A DNA stretch of 64,000 bases from Devosia faecipullorum (GCF_015158295.1 NZ_JACDXV010000001.1:496001-560000); one strand, 5' to 3'; counted from the first letter of the stretch, positions 1-10,319 are shown. Numbers and translations: made by a program. The notes: a model not told the origin generated them from the letters alone.

Positions 1-48
1 TGGCGGTGTAGCGCAGAGCATTTGCGGATACCGCGTTGCCCCGGCATT

Positions 49-77
49 CGTCACCGCCCGGTTTATCCGGGCGGTCC
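49..77. repeat. Palindromic element, copy 1 (variant stem)
   Basis: A 29-bp hairpin-forming element with arms around GCCCGG and CCGGGC and a TTTA-type loop. It aligns without gaps to the copy at 6959-6987. The two TT bases of one arm are CC here and the matching AA bases of the other arm are GG, so base pairing is kept. It lies downstream of the formaldehyde dehydrogenase gene and faces a second copy 19 bp away. Confidence 0.6.
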
Positions 78-96
78 ATCTGCGTCGTGGAAAGGT

Positions 97-125
97 GGAT
101 TGCCCGGGCGAGCCGGGCAATGACG
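97..125. repeat. Palindromic element, copy 2 (inverted partner of copy 1)
   Basis: A 29-bp element with core TTGCCCGG...CCGGGCAA, differing at one base from the copy at 6867-6895. It is inverted relative to the element at 49-77, so the two form a larger inverted pair just past the 3' end of the dehydrogenase gene. It may act as a transcription terminator or be a dispersed palindromic repeat. Confidence 0.65.
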
Positions 126-144
126 ATGGGTCGGAAGGTCTGGA

Positions 145-1272
145 TTAATAGACCACGACGGAGCGGATGCTTTCGCCGGCGCGCATCATCTCGAAGCCCT
201 TGTTGATGTCTTCAAGACGCAGGGTGTGCGTGATCATGGGGTCGATCTCGATCTTGCCGTCGAGATACCAGTCCACGATCTTGGGGACATCGGTGCGGCC
301 CTTGGCGCCGCCAAAGGCGGTGCCCATCCAGGTACGGCCGGTGACCAGCTGGAACGGGCGGGTGGAGATTTCCTGCCCGGCCCCGGCCACGCCGATCACC
401 ACCGACTTGCCCCAGCCGCGATGGGAGCATTCGAGCGCCTGACGCATAACCTTGGTGTTACCGGTGCAATCAAACGTGTAGTCGGCGCCACCGATCAGGT
501 CGCCCCGCCTTTTGGTCATGTTGACGATATAGGGAACGATGTCCTCGCCGATCTCGGTGGGATTGACGAAATGGGTCATGCCGAAGCGCTCGCCCCATTC
601 CTTCTTGGAATTGTTGAGATCGACGCCGATGATCATGTCGGCCCCGGCAAGGCGCAGGCCCTGAATGACGTTGAGGCCGATGCCGCCCAATCCGAACACT
701 ACGGCAGTCGAGCCGATCTCCACCTTGGCGGTATTGATCACCGCGCCGATGCCGGTGGTGACGCCGCAGCCGACATAGCAGACCTTGTCGAACGCCGCTG
801 CCGCATCGATCTTCGCGACGGCGATTTCGGGCAGGACCGTGTAATTGGAGAAGGTCGAGCAGCCCATATAGTGAAAGATCGGCTTGCCCTCGAAGGAGAA
901 GCGCGAGGTGCCGTCGGGCATCAACCCCTGCCCCTGGGTGGATCGGATGGCGGTGCACAGATTGGTCTTGCCTGAGCGGCAGGAATAGCATTCGCGGCAT
1001 TCTGGCGTGTAGAGCGGAATGACGTGATCGCCCTTTTTCAAGCTGGTGACGCCGGGGCCGACATCGACCACAACGCCAGCGCCTTCATGACCGAGAATGG
1101 CGGGGAAAATGCCTTCCGGGTCGGCGCCGGACAGGGTGAAATCATCGGTATGGCAGAGGCCGGTCGCCTTGATTTCGATCAGGACTTCGCCTGCCTTGGG
1201 GCCTTCGAGATCAACATCCACGATCTCGAGCGGTTTGCCTGCTGCAAAGGCGACGGCGGCGCGGGTCTTCAT
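145..1272 (-). CDS. frmA: S-(hydroxymethyl)glutathione dehydrogenase (class III alcohol dehydrogenase)
   Basis: A zinc- and NAD-dependent enzyme that oxidises the formaldehyde-glutathione adduct to S-formylglutathione. The 375-aa length is typical. The N-terminal GroES-like domain shows the catalytic zinc ligands (GLCHTDD, GHEGAG) and the structural zinc cluster of four cysteines in the segment from CRECYSC to NLC. The central Rossmann motif is GLGGIGLNV. An upstream in-frame start would add 22 residues, but AAAGGAG lies just before the ATG at 1272, so that start was chosen. The DUF1345 gene lies 62 bp upstream on the same strand. S-formylglutathione hydrolase is not in the window. Confidence 0.95.
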   Translation of the reverse strand: MKTRAAVAFAAGKPLEIVDVDLEGPKAGEVLIEIKATGLCHTDDFTLSGADPEGIFPAILGHEGAGVVVDVGPGVTSLKKGDHVIPLYTPECRECYSCRSGKTNLCTAIRSTQGQGLMPDGTSRFSFEGKPIFHYMGCSTFSNYTVLPEIAVAKIDAAAAFDKVCYVGCGVTTGIGAVINTAKVEIGSTAVVFGLGGIGLNVIQGLRLAGADMIIGVDLNNSKKEWGERFGMTHFVNPTEIGEDIVPYIVNMTKRRGDLIGGADYTFDCTGNTKVMRQALECSHRGWGKSVVIGVAGAGQEISTRPFQLVTGRTWMGTAFGGAKGRTDVPKIVDWYLDGKIEIDPMITHTLRLEDINKGFEMMRAGESIRSVVVY

Positions 1273-1334
1273 GGGATTCGGCTCCTTTAGTTCATTCTGC
1301 CCGAGGTTTGGCATGGGGAGTGCCCTGCGGCAAC

Positions 1335-1952
1335 TCACATGCCGCCCATCGACACCGCCACATTGACCGTCGCCGCCACGATCACCGTGTTGAAGAAGAA
1401 GGAGAAGATGGAATGGATCAGCACCACCTTGCGCATTTCATTCTTGGTGATGGCCACATCGGCGACCTGCGCGGTCATGCCGATGACATAGGCGAAATAG
1501 AGAAAGGCCAGCCCATCCGGCTCGGCCTTGCCAGGAAAATCGAGCCCACCGTCCTCGGCCTCGTAGAACTCATAGGCATAATGATAGGTGGCCAGCATGT
1601 GGACGACGCCCCAGCCCAGCACAACTGCGACGATGCTGAGCGAAAGCTGTAGAGCCCCCGCTTCGCCGCCGGAATTGATTACCTGGAACAGGGACACGAC
1701 GCACACTCCGACGATGAGCGCGGTGATCATGAAGATGGCGAGCACGGGCGCGTCTTCCTGCCCGGCATGCTGGCGCAGGAAGCTGGCCGTCATCCTGGGG
1801 AGGCGCAGAAACGCCTGGATCAGATAGGAGGCAAAGAAGGAAATGGCAGAAATGGTCACCGCCCAGCCGGGCAAAACGAGCAGGCTGGCGACGGCCACGG
1901 CGAGGCCAATGGCAATGGAGACATAGAAGGCGTGGAAGCGGCGGCGGGCCAT
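1335..1952 (-). CDS. DUF1345 family integral membrane protein
   Basis: A 205-aa hydrophobic protein with about five predicted membrane segments, ending in a conserved-looking [15 protein letters not shown] helix. The length, the segment [18 protein letters not shown] and the membrane layout match the DUF1345 family, whose function is unknown. The ATG at 1952 is preceded by GGAGAG and was preferred to a start 33 codons further upstream. It is followed 62 bp later by the formaldehyde dehydrogenase gene on the same strand, so co-transcription is possible. Confidence 0.8.
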   Translation of the reverse strand: MARRRFHAFYVSIAIGLAVAVASLLVLPGWAVTISAISFFASYLIQAFLRLPRMTASFLRQHAGQEDAPVLAIFMITALIVGVCVVSLFQVINSGGEAGALQLSLSIVAVVLGWGVVHMLATYHYAYEFYEAEDGGLDFPGKAEPDGLAFLYFAYVIGMTAQVADVAITKNEMRKVVLIHSIFSFFFNTVIVAATVNVAVSMGGM

Positions 1953-2117
1953 GACGCTCTCCAGAAAGCATGGCGCCCAGCAGAGCAGCACCATTGGCCG
2001 GCTGTCCAGCCCCGGTGGCGATCGACGCATTGGCCAATGGCAATCGGGCATGCGGAGCGCTGGCCCTCGGATCAGCTCCGAGCGCCAGCGGCGGGCAGAC
2101 CGGGCGTGTAAACCGCC

Positions 2118-2900
2118 CTAGCCCGCAATGGCTCCCGGCCCCGGTGTCGCGCCGGGCGGCACCTTGCCCATGATGATCATGCCCAGAACCTCGTCCTTGG
2201 TGACGTCCGAGGTCTTCGCCTGGCCGACGACCTGTCCGTTCTTCATCACCACCACGCGATCGGCGAGATCGAAGACGTCGTGAATGTCGTGGCTGATGAG
2301 GAAAATGCCGATGCCATCGGCCTTGAGCTGCTTGATCAACTCGCCCACCTGCGCCGTTTCCTGCGGACCCAGGGCGGCGGTCGGCTCGTCCATGATCAGG
2401 ATGCGGGCATTGAAGAGGATGGCGCGGGCAATGGCGACGGATTGGCGCTGCCCGCCCGACAGGGCTTTGACTGGCTCCTTGAAGCGGCGGAAATTGGGAT
2501 TGAGCCGCCCCATGACTTCGCGCGCCTTGGATTCCATGGCAGCGTCATCCAGCGTCCCCAAAGGCGTGATCATTTCGCGCCCGAGGAAGAGATTGGCCGC
2601 AGCATCGACATTATCGGCCACGGCGAGCTGCTGATAAATGGTCTCGATGCCATAGGCCTTGGCGTCGCGCGGATTGTTGATCGTGGCGGTTTCGCCATTG
2701 ATGCGGATGTCGCCCGCATCGCGCCGATAGGCCCCCGAGAGGATCTTGATCAGGGTGGATTTTCCCGCGCCGTTATGGCCGAGCAGGGCCACGACCTCGC
2801 CGCGATGCAGGCTGATGGACGCCTGATCGACAGCGCGAATGCCGCCGAAGGAGATGGAGATGTCGGTCATTTCGACCAGAGGCGTAGAGGTGTCCAGCAT
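2118..2900 (-). CDS. xylG: Sugar ABC transporter ATP-binding protein, single-domain XylG type
   Basis: This ATPase probably energises uptake of xylose or a related sugar. It has Walker [10 protein letters not shown], the signature LSGGQRQ, Walker [13 protein letters not shown] and the switch histidine ISHD. At 260 aa it holds one nucleotide-binding domain, whereas E. coli XylG and related CUT2 ATPases carry two in about 500 aa, so it should work as a homodimer. The ATG at 2900 follows TAGGAG; a start 16 codons upstream lacks such a site. The permease gene ends 11 bp upstream, and gene order in transcription is binding protein, permease, ATPase. Confidence 0.88.
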   Translation of the reverse strand: MLDTSTPLVEMTDISISFGGIRAVDQASISLHRGEVVALLGHNGAGKSTLIKILSGAYRRDAGDIRINGETATINNPRDAKAYGIETIYQQLAVADNVDAAANLFLGREMITPLGTLDDAAMESKAREVMGRLNPNFRRFKEPVKALSGGQRQSVAIARAILFNARILIMDEPTAALGPQETAQVGELIKQLKADGIGIFLISHDIHDVFDLADRVVVMKNGQVVGQAKTSDVTKDEVLGMIIMGKVPPGATPGPGAIAG

Positions 2901-2911
2901 GATCGGAACTC

Positions 2912-4231
2912 CTAATGCTTGTTCCGGCGGTAAAGCGTGTCGAGCCACACCGCAAAGACCAGAACGATACCGACGACGATCGATTGCAGCGGCGAGTCGA
3001 TGCCCATGAGCACCATGCCCGATTGCAGCGATTGCATGACCACCGCCCCCAGCAGCGCACCGGCAACCGTGCCGACACCGCCAGCCAGCGAGGTGCCGCC
3101 GATGACTGCCGCGGCGATGACGTAGAGTTCATCCAGCGTGCCCAGGGCATTGGTCGCCGCATTGAGGCGTGCCGTGGAAATGGCGGCGGCGATGGCGCAG
3201 AGCGCCCCCATCAGCATGAAAATCTTGACCGTCACCCAGCGGGTATTGATGCCGGCCAGCTCCGCCGCCTCGGGATTGCCGCCCATGGCATAGACATAGC
3301 GGCCGAAGCGGGTGCGGGTGGTGAGGAAGGTCATGGCCACGCCTACGCCGATGGCGATCAGCACCGGGATGGCGATGCCATGAGAGATGAACAGTCCGCC
3401 CTCGGGCACCGGGATATTGTTGGCGCCGGCATAGTTCTGCGCAATGCGCACCGGCCATGGATAGGCATTGGCGACTGCGACCGCGCCGATGGCGGCAGCG
3501 CAGCCGATGACGGCCAGCGTGATTTCGGCCCAGACCGGGCGCTGCGGGAAATTGAAGCGGCGACGCTGCTGCCGACCGAAATAGAGGCCAATGACGATGG
3601 CGGCGCAGGCGATGATGCCCACCACCCAGCTCCACATGGCGCCGATGGCGCCGAAGGGGCCACCGCCCATGAGCTGGAAGGTCGTATCCATCGGCGCAAC
3701 GGTGCGGCCGGCCGTGACCCACCACGCCGCTCCACGCCAAACCAGATAGCCGCCCAGCGTCACGATAAAGGCCGGCACCTTGAGATAGGCGATGATCGTG
3801 CCCTGCAGCGCCCCGATGCCAATGCCAACGGCTATGCCCGCAGCCAGCGACAGGATCCAGATCATCGGATGGCCCAGACCGAGGCCGAGTTGCACCGGCA
3901 GGATCTGCGTCTGCATCACGCCCATCACCATGCCGACCAGCCCGAGAATGGAGCCGACCGATAGGTCGATATTGCGGGTGACGATGACCAGAACCATGCC
4001 GGTGACCATGACGGCGACCGAGGCCGTCTGCACCGACAGGTTCCACAGATTGCGCGGCGTCAGAAACAGGCCGCCGGAGAAAATGTTAAAACCCACCCAG
4101 ATGATGGCGAGCGCGCCGATCATGCCGAGCAGGCGTGTATCGACTTCGGTTGCCGTGAGGAACCGCTGAAGGGGACTTTGCGCAAAGCTGCTGGGATGCG
4201 CGGGGGTCGTCATGGCATGCTGTTCGGCCAT
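2912..4231 (-). CDS. xylH: Sugar ABC transporter permease, XylH type
   Basis: A 439-aa inner-membrane permease of the CUT2 (ribose/xylose) class. About ten or more hydrophobic segments are visible, with the family segment [12 protein letters not shown] and, near the C-terminus, [19 protein letters not shown]. The protein is longer than ribose permeases but matches XylH, which carries extra segments. The ATG at 4231 is preceded by GGGAG. It lies between the binding-protein gene (111 bp upstream) and the ATPase gene in one operon. Confidence 0.9.
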   Translation of the reverse strand: MAEQHAMTTPAHPSSFAQSPLQRFLTATEVDTRLLGMIGALAIIWVGFNIFSGGLFLTPRNLWNLSVQTASVAVMVTGMVLVIVTRNIDLSVGSILGLVGMVMGVMQTQILPVQLGLGLGHPMIWILSLAAGIAVGIGIGALQGTIIAYLKVPAFIVTLGGYLVWRGAAWWVTAGRTVAPMDTTFQLMGGGPFGAIGAMWSWVVGIIACAAIVIGLYFGRQQRRRFNFPQRPVWAEITLAVIGCAAAIGAVAVANAYPWPVRIAQNYAGANNIPVPEGGLFISHGIAIPVLIAIGVGVAMTFLTTRTRFGRYVYAMGGNPEAAELAGINTRWVTVKIFMLMGALCAIAAAISTARLNAATNALGTLDELYVIAAAVIGGTSLAGGVGTVAGALLGAVVMQSLQSGMVLMGIDSPLQSIVVGIVLVFAVWLDTLYRRNKH

Positions 4232-4342
4232 CGAAATCTCCCGTGGAAACGACGCCCCGGAGAGCCGCGGCGCGAGCCGGTTACAGAAGTGCCGCAGCGC
4301 GAACGCCGCGGCACCTCCAAACCAGTTTATATGGTTTCGACC

Positions 4343-5377
4343 TTAGTTACACGCGGGAACCGAACCGGCGGCAACACCCTGGCAGACCACATCCTTGGAC
4401 ACCCAACCGGCATCGATGACGACGTCGAGATTATCCTTGGTGATGGCGACGGGCGAGATGAAGAAGGCATTCATTTCCACGCCCTTCGGCCCGCCGGCGA
4501 ACGGCACGACGCCGGTAACTTCGTTGAGCGCCTTGCCGCCGGCCAGTTCGAGGGCCACTTCCGCAGCCTTCTTGCCCAGCTCGCGCGCATCCTTCCACAC
4601 CGACACGGTCTGGGTGCCAAGCGCGATGCGGTTGAGCGCGGCATGGTCGCCGTCCTGACCGGAAACCGGCACCGAACCGGCCAGACCCTGGGCGGCGAGA
4701 GCAGCGATGGCGCCGCCGGCAGTGCCGTCATTGGAGGCAACGACAGCATCGATCTCGTTGTTATTGGCGGTCAGGAACTGTTCCATGTTCGCCTGCGCGA
4801 CTTCCGGGTTCCAGTTGTCGGTATAGGCTTCGCCAACATTCTTGATGTTGCCGGCATCGATACCGGGCTTGAGCACTTCCATCTGGCCTTCGAAGAGGAA
4901 GTCGGCGTTCGGATCGGCCGAATTGCCCTTGATGAAGACGAAATTGCCCTCGGAGACAACGGCGGCGACACCGGCAGCCTGAAGGCGACCGACTTCCTTG
5001 TTGTCGAAGGTCAGGTAGAAGGCGTCCGGGTTCTCGATCAGGCGGTCATAGCCGACCACCGGAATGCCCTCGGCGACGGCAGCGGCGACGGCGGGACCGA
5101 CAGCTTCGCTGTCCTGGGCCAGAACGATGATGGCGTTGGCGCCCTGGCTGATCAGACTTTCAATGTCGGTCAGCTGCTTGGACGCGGACGACTGGGCGTC
5201 AGCGGAAATGTACTGGGCGCCGGCGGCGTCGAGCACGGCCTTGATGGCGGCTTCGTCGGTCTTCCAGCGCTCTTCCTGGAAATTGTTCCAGGACACGCCG
5301 ACCGTGATCTTGTCCTGCGCAATAGCCGAACCGAAAAGAACGGTCGAGGCAAGCAGGACCGCTGCAAATTTATTCAT
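4343..5377 (-). CDS. xylF: Periplasmic sugar-binding protein, D-xylose (XylF) type
   Basis: This periplasmic receptor delivers sugar to the XylGH pair. The signal peptide is [20 protein letters not shown] with cleavage expected before QDK. The mature protein shows XylF-like signatures: [12 protein letters not shown] near the start, [18 protein letters not shown] and the later VSGQDGD. The length of 344 aa is normal. The ATG at 5377 sits after GGGAGGACAG and was preferred to a start 14 codons upstream that would spoil the signal peptide. It is the first gene of the operon and is divergent from the ROK regulator, which probably controls it. Confidence 0.9.
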   Translation of the reverse strand: MNKFAAVLLASTVLFGSAIAQDKITVGVSWNNFQEERWKTDEAAIKAVLDAAGAQYISADAQSSASKQLTDIESLISQGANAIIVLAQDSEAVGPAVAAAVAEGIPVVGYDRLIENPDAFYLTFDNKEVGRLQAAGVAAVVSEGNFVFIKGNSADPNADFLFEGQMEVLKPGIDAGNIKNVGEAYTDNWNPEVAQANMEQFLTANNNEIDAVVASNDGTAGGAIAALAAQGLAGSVPVSGQDGDHAALNRIALGTQTVSVWKDARELGKKAAEVALELAGGKALNEVTGVVPFAGGPKGVEMNAFFISPVAITKDNLDVVIDAGWVSKDVVCQGVAAGSVPACN

Positions 5378-5470
5378 GTCTGTCCTCCCATGGGCAGCTG
5401 CATGCCGCCCGGATTGCAAGCTGGAGATTATCCCCTACCGGGCCTCCTCCACTTGCGCCCTGAGCATTAT

Positions 5471-5541
5471 TTTAGTGCTCGAAAAAACCACTCGCATAGT
5501 GCCCGGCGACGTGTCAACATCAATTTCAGGGCTCGAAATAA
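5471..5541. promoter_or_regulatory. Two direct repeats in the xylF/ROK divergent promoter region
   Basis: The segments at 5471-5487 and 5524-5541 share the core GCTCGAAA with T/A-rich flanks, about 53 bp apart, in the 220-bp gap between the sugar-importer operon and the ROK gene. Their position fits operator sites for the ROK regulator. This is inferred from position and repetition only. Confidence 0.4.
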
Positions 5542-5597
5542 TTCAGCGGTTGCGATTTCGCGCCCGGCGGTGTTGAGGTGCGCGCGAAGTTGAGGGA

Positions 5598-6860
5598 GTG
5601 GTCCGTTTGACGCGAACTGTCGGCGATAGTGACAGCATCCGAAGAGAGAATCGGGGACTGCTCCTGGCCGCCTTGCGGGCAGCCGGGCCGCAATCGCGCA
5701 CCGCCCTCGCCACCCGCACTGGACTCAGCCATGCCAGCGTGACCGCCATCATGCAGGATCTTCTGGCGCAGGGCCTGGTAGAGGAAATGAGCGCCGCCGC
5801 GCGCAGCGACACAAAGGTGCGAGGCCGCCCCGCCATTCTCGTCGGCTTCCAGCGCAGCGCCGCCTATGTCGCCCTGTTCGAAATCGATGTGAACCGCGCG
5901 CGCCTGTCGCTGGTCGACTATACGGGCATATTGGTGGACCGGATCGAAAGCGAAGTCAGTCCAACCACGTTTCAGCTGACCCGGCCCGACGTCTTCTTCG
6001 CCGAAAAGCTGGAGCTGCTGCGCGAGCGCACCCCCACCGCTTCAGCCGCCTTGCGCCGCGTCGCCATTTCGGTTCAGGGCATTCTCGACCGCGACGGCGG
6101 TGGCCTCAAATGGTCCCCCATTTCCGGCCTCGCCGGCACCCCTTTCGCCGCCAGGCTGCAAGACGAGACCGGCCTGCCGGTCAGCCTGCACAAAAGAGGG
6201 CGGCTGCTTGCCGAAGGCACCCGCTGGCTCGACCCCGACCTGCTGAACGCCAGCGTCGCCACGGTATTCATCGGCTCCACCGTGGCCATGGGGCTGAGCC
6301 TGCACGGGCAGATCATGGGGCGCGGCGAGGACGGGGCCACCGAATTCGGCCACATGAACCACATTCCCAACGGTGCCCTGTGCCGCTGCGGCATGCGCGG
6401 CTGCATCGAAGCCTATGCCGCCGATTACGGCGTATTGCGCACCGCCTATTCGGTGCCCGAGACGGCGCCCCCTGCTCCGGCAGTGCCGGCGCAACAATAT
6501 GAATCCCTGATCCAGCGCGCCGAACGGGGCGAGCGCGCCGTCACCCACGGCTTCAACCTCGCCGGGCGCGCCATCGGCTATGGGCTGGCGCGCATGCTGG
6601 CCATGTTCGATCCCTCCCATATCCTGATCGTGGGGCCCGGCGCCCGCGCCCTTGGCCTGATGCGGCCAGAAATCGAAGGCGCCCTCGACGCTTCCCTCGT
6701 CTGCAAGATCAACGGCATGCCCCGCATCATTCCCCATGCCGACGAGCGGGAACCCATTTTCCGCGGCCTGATGATGAAGACGCTGAACGACATCGACCAG
6801 AACGCCTTTGCCGGCCTTGCGGCTGCGGATCGGGCGCTAGATCAGCCGGGGATGACCTGA
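5598..6860 (+). CDS. ROK-family transcriptional regulator (XylR/NagC-like)
   Basis: A DNA-binding repressor fused to a sugar-kinase-like domain. Residues ~15-75 form a winged helix-turn-helix (GLLLAALRAAGPQSRTALATR, GLSHASVTAIMQDLL). The C-terminal ROK domain contains the zinc motif CRCGMRGCIEAY. It is divergent from the xylose-type importer, so regulation of that operon by its sugar is likely. The GTG at 5598 gives 420 aa, but GAGGGAG lies on and just before it, so a TTG at 5607 with better spacing may be the true start. The kinase-like ATP site looks degenerate, as in regulatory ROK proteins. Confidence 0.88.
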   Translation: MVRLTRTVGDSDSIRRENRGLLLAALRAAGPQSRTALATRTGLSHASVTAIMQDLLAQGLVEEMSAAARSDTKVRGRPAILVGFQRSAAYVALFEIDVNRARLSLVDYTGILVDRIESEVSPTTFQLTRPDVFFAEKLELLRERTPTASAALRRVAISVQGILDRDGGGLKWSPISGLAGTPFAARLQDETGLPVSLHKRGRLLAEGTRWLDPDLLNASVATVFIGSTVAMGLSLHGQIMGRGEDGATEFGHMNHIPNGALCRCGMRGCIEAYAADYGVLRTAYSVPETAPPAPAVPAQQYESLIQRAERGERAVTHGFNLAGRAIGYGLARMLAMFDPSHILIVGPGARALGLMRPEIEGALDASLVCKINGMPRIIPHADEREPIFRGLMMKTLNDIDQNAFAGLAAADRALDQPGMT

Positions 6861-6866
6861 AGGAGT

Positions 6867-6895
6867 GGATTGCCCGGACGAGCCGGGCAATGACG
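6867..6895. repeat. Palindromic element, copy 3
   Basis: A 29-bp palindromic element with core TTGCCCGG...CCGGGCAATG, seven bases after the ROK stop codon. It is the exact reverse complement of the element at 6959-6987. The pair lies between the convergent ROK and cysNC genes and could act as a two-way terminator. Confidence 0.75.
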
Positions 6896-6958
6896 CTAAT
6901 ACGGGGCTTCGAGGGCGCGACGCCAACATTGAAGACAGCCCACAATCTCTCAACTCGT

Positions 6959-6987
6959 CGTCATTGCCCGGCTCGTCCGGGCAATCC
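6959..6987. repeat. Palindromic element, copy 4
   Basis: The exact inverted copy of 6867-6895, 63 bp away, just beyond the 3' end of cysNC. Each copy can form its own hairpin, and the two copies could also pair with each other. Confidence 0.75.
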
Positions 6988-7026
6988 AGCGCCGTCATTC
7001 ATGGCACGGCAACAGCCCGGAAAATG

Positions 7027-8913
7027 CTAAAATTTCAACCAGTCATGCAGCTGATCGGCTAGTGCCACCGGCTCGGCTTCGGCTCCATGCAGCACCAGTT
7101 CAGGATTGCCCGGCACTTCGAAGGGGGAGTCGATGCCGGTGAAATTCTTGATCTCGCCGGCGCGGGCCCGCTTGTAGAGGCCCTTGGGGTCGCGGGCTTC
7201 ACACATTTCCAGCGGCGTATCGACATAGATCTCGCTGAAGTCGACGTCGCCGGCAATTTCGCGAGCCAGCCGCCGCTCCTTTTCGAACGGCGAAATGAAC
7301 GAGACCAGCACGATCAGCCCGGCATCGGCCATCAGCCGGGCGACTTCGGCAACGCGGCGGATATTTTCCACGCGCGCCGCCTCGGTGAAACCGAGATCCT
7401 TGTTGAGCCCGTGCCGGACATTGTCGCCATCCAGAATATAGGCATGGCGGCCCTCGGCGGTCAGGCGCTTTTCCAGCAAATTGGCGATGGACGACTTGCC
7501 CGACCCCGAAAGCCCCGTGAACCAGACGATCCGGGCGTCCTGCCCCTTCTGCCGCGCCCGGACCTCCCGGTTCACGTCAAAATTCTGATAGGTCAGGTTT
7601 TGCGCCCGACGCAGGCCGAATTCGATTGTTCCTGCCCCCAGGGTCGCATTGGACAACCGGTCGATGAGGATGAAACCGCCGGTCACGCCATTGGCGACGT
7701 AAGGATCGAAGGCAATCGGCTTGTCGGTGGCGATAGTGACCGTCGCCACCTCGTTGAGATCGATCTTGGTCGCGGCGCTCTGCTCCAGCGTGTTCACATT
7801 GGTGCGATATTTGAGATCGGTGATGGTGGCGGGCACCAATTGCGTGCCGATCTTGAGGAGATAGGAGCGCCCCTGAAAGGCGGGCTCGTCACTCATCCAG
7901 ACCAGCCGCGCCTGAAACTGGTTCGAATAGTCCGGCGTCTCCCCGGCATGGGCCAACACATCGCCGCGCGAAATATCCACCTCCCGGTCCAGCACCAGCG
8001 TCACTGCCTGCCCGGCCATGGCCCGGTCGAGATCGCCATCCATGGCGACGATACGCCGGATCACGGCCGGCTTGCGCGAGGAGGCGATCAGCACCTCGTC
8101 GCCGACCGCGACGGCGCCGGTCGATATCGTGCCGGAAAACCCGCGAAAATCGAGATCGGGCCGGTTCACCCATTGCACCGGAAAGCGGAATTTCTTCGTG
8201 CTGCGATCCTCGGCAACCTCGATGGTTTCGAGATAGGGCACGAGCGGCGATCCCTTGAACCAGGGCGTATTGGGGCTGGGCTTGAGGATATTATCCCCGC
8301 GCAAGGCCGAGACCGGCACCGCGGCCAGGCTGGCGAAACCGAGCGGCTCGGCAAAGGCGCGATATTCGGCCACGATGCGCTCGAACAAGGCCTCATCGTA
8401 ATCTACGAGATCGATCTTGTTGACCACCAGAACCACATGCTTCACCCCGATCAGCGACAGGATGAAGGAATGGCGGCGCGTTTGCGTCAACATGCCCTTG
8501 CGCGCATCAATCAGCACCAGAGCCAGATCGGCATTGGACGCGCCGGTTGCCATGTTGCGGGTATATTGCTCATGGCCGGGCGTGTCGGCGACGATGAACT
8601 TGCGCTTGCCGGTGGCGAAGAAGCGATAGGCCACGTCGATGGTGATGCCCTGCTCGCGCTCGGCGGAAAGCCCATCCACCAGCAGCGAAAAATCGATCCC
8701 CTCCTCGCCTATTGTGCGATTGCGGCTCTCCTGCCTGAGGCTCGCCAATTGATCGTCGAGGACGAGCTGGCTGTCATAGAGCAGCCGCCCGATCAGTGTG
8801 GATTTGCCGTCGTCGACCGATCCGCAGGTCAGGAAACGCAGCAGAGACTTGTCCGTCTGCTGCGCCAGCCACAGGTCGAGATCGGGCCTTGCATGGGCAA
8901 TGGCGACATTCAT
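7027..8913 (-). CDS. cysNC: Bifunctional sulfate adenylyltransferase subunit 1 / adenylylsulfate kinase (CysN-CysC fusion)
   Basis: The N-terminal part is the GTPase subunit of ATP sulfurylase, with GSVDDGKSTLIGRLL, DTPGHEQYTRN and NKIDLVDY. The last ~190 residues are APS kinase, with Walker A GLSGSGKSS and the FISPFEKERR segment. Together with CysD it makes APS and then PAPS. Such fusions are usual in rhizobia (NodQ type). The ATG at 8913 lies in TGAGCATG just after the cysD stop; a TTG at 8919 overlapping that stop is also possible because AGGAAGGG is upstream. It is co-transcribed with cysD. In this setting PAPS could also supply sulfotransferases, though none was seen. Confidence 0.95.
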   Translation of the reverse strand: MNVAIAHARPDLDLWLAQQTDKSLLRFLTCGSVDDGKSTLIGRLLYDSQLVLDDQLASLRQESRNRTIGEEGIDFSLLVDGLSAEREQGITIDVAYRFFATGKRKFIVADTPGHEQYTRNMATGASNADLALVLIDARKGMLTQTRRHSFILSLIGVKHVVLVVNKIDLVDYDEALFERIVAEYRAFAEPLGFASLAAVPVSALRGDNILKPSPNTPWFKGSPLVPYLETIEVAEDRSTKKFRFPVQWVNRPDLDFRGFSGTISTGAVAVGDEVLIASSRKPAVIRRIVAMDGDLDRAMAGQAVTLVLDREVDISRGDVLAHAGETPDYSNQFQARLVWMSDEPAFQGRSYLLKIGTQLVPATITDLKYRTNVNTLEQSAATKIDLNEVATVTIATDKPIAFDPYVANGVTGGFILIDRLSNATLGAGTIEFGLRRAQNLTYQNFDVNREVRARQKGQDARIVWFTGLSGSGKSSIANLLEKRLTAEGRHAYILDGDNVRHGLNKDLGFTEAARVENIRRVAEVARLMADAGLIVLVSFISPFEKERRLAREIAGDVDFSEIYVDTPLEMCEARDPKGLYKRARAGEIKNFTGIDSPFEVPGNPELVLHGAEAEPVALADQLHDWLKF

Positions 8914-8915
8914 GC

Positions 8916-9824
8916 TCAAAAATACCCTTCCTGCTTTTTCTTCTCCATCGACCCCACGGAATCGGAATCGATCAGCCGCCCTTCCCGCTCAGACGTGCGG
9001 CTGGCCTGCATTTCCATGATGATCGCGGGCAGGTCGGCGGCGCTGGAGCGCATGGCCCCCGTCAGCGGGTAGCAGCCGAGCGTGCGGAACCGCACCACTT
9101 CCTCGCGCACCGTCTCGCCGGGAAGGAGCGGCAGGCGCTCGTCATCCACCATGATCAGCGTGCCGGACCGCTCCACCACCGGGCGCGGACGGGCGAAATA
9201 GAGCGGCACAATGGGAATATTTTCGGCGTAGATGTATGTCCACACATCCAATTCGGTCCAATTGGAGATCGGGAAGACCCGCATGCTTTCGCCCGGATTG
9301 AGCCGTGTATTGAAGATCCGCCACAGTTCGGGCCGCTGGTTTTTTGGATCCCAGGCATGGCTGGCATTGCGATGGGAAAACACCCGCTCCTTGGCGCGGC
9401 TCTTTTCCTCGTCGCGCCGCGCCCCGCCGATCGCCGCATCGTAGCGGCCTGCATCGAGCGCCTGCCTGAGCGCCGCGGTTTTCATGATGTCGGTATAGCG
9501 CGACGAGCCGTGGGTGAAGGGATTGATGCCGTCGCGCACGCCATCTCGATTGGTATGGGTGATCAGCTCAAACCCGTATTCATCCGCCATGCGGTCGCGG
9601 AAGGCGATCATCTCGCGAAACTTAAAGGTCGTATCCACATGCAGCAGCGGGAACGGGATCCGGCTGGGATAGAAGGCCTTGCGCGCCAGATGCAGCAGCA
9701 CGCTCGAATCCTTGCCGATGGAATACATCATCACCGGCCGCTCAAAGCTCGCCGCCACTTCGCGCAGGATTTCGATGCTCTCGGCTTCCAGCGCCTGCAA
9801 ATGCGTCAATCTTGTCTGGGTCAC
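8916..9824 (-). CDS. cysD: Sulfate adenylyltransferase subunit 2
   Basis: The catalytic PP-loop subunit of ATP sulfurylase, forming APS from sulfate and ATP with CysN. The motif [17 protein letters not shown] lies near residue 35, followed by [13 protein letters not shown]; both are typical of CysD. The 302-aa length is standard. The start is GTG with GGACAG upstream. Its stop nearly touches the cysNC start, so translation is probably coupled. Confidence 0.95.
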   Translation of the reverse strand: MTQTRLTHLQALEAESIEILREVAASFERPVMMYSIGKDSSVLLHLARKAFYPSRIPFPLLHVDTTFKFREMIAFRDRMADEYGFELITHTNRDGVRDGINPFTHGSSRYTDIMKTAALRQALDAGRYDAAIGGARRDEEKSRAKERVFSHRNASHAWDPKNQRPELWRIFNTRLNPGESMRVFPISNWTELDVWTYIYAENIPIVPLYFARPRPVVERSGTLIMVDDERLPLLPGETVREEVVRFRTLGCYPLTGAMRSSAADLPAIIMEMQASRTSEREGRLIDSDSVGSMEKKKQEGYF

Positions 9825-10134
9825 GTCTGTCCGGCCTCACCAGAGCCACGCATTTCGCATGGCACTCTGCGCCGCAAAATACGGCCCGGCAGCCTCCGCC
9901 TTCAAGCCGGAAAAGCCCGGAAACACTAGGGTTACAAGGGCTTAAGGCAAATTTGTGCGGCAATGGGTCAAAGGATGTGAAAGCGGACCAAACCGGCGTC
10001 GCAGGAGATGGTCAGCAATGCGCGCGCCGCGGCACACAGAGAATAATAGTTCACAGGCCAGACCGATTAGCGGGCCCAAAACCGCAATCGCTGTTGCCGC
10101 TACCGCCAAACCGATGCTAAACGCCATTCCCGAT
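9825..10134. other. Intergenic region: cysD promoter side and tRNA leader
   Basis: About 310 bp between the divergent cysD and tRNA-Thr genes. Reading frames here are fragmentary and run through the tRNA, so I see no gene. It must hold both promoters; no operator was recognised. Confidence 0.6.
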
Positions 10135-10210
<76 letters not shown>

Positions 10211-10214
10211 CGTT

Positions 10215-10241
10215 AAAACCCTCGGGAAACCGGGGGTTTTT
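10215..10241 (+). terminator. Rho-independent terminator of tRNA-Thr
   Basis: The stem AAAACCC-T-CGG pairs with CCG-G-GGGTTTT around a GAAA loop and ends in a T run, beginning five bases after the tRNA. Confidence 0.85.
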
Positions 10242-10319
10242 GCTTTTGGGATTGCGGCGGCGTCCCTTCGAGCGAAACCGCCTCCGACGGTTGCCATTGC
10301 TACTTGAAGCAACACCAAC

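Noticed and set aside
2915..3964. Long plus-strand frame opposite the sugar permease
   Set aside because: His/Asp/Arg-rich translation with no domain, antisense to a clear membrane permease.
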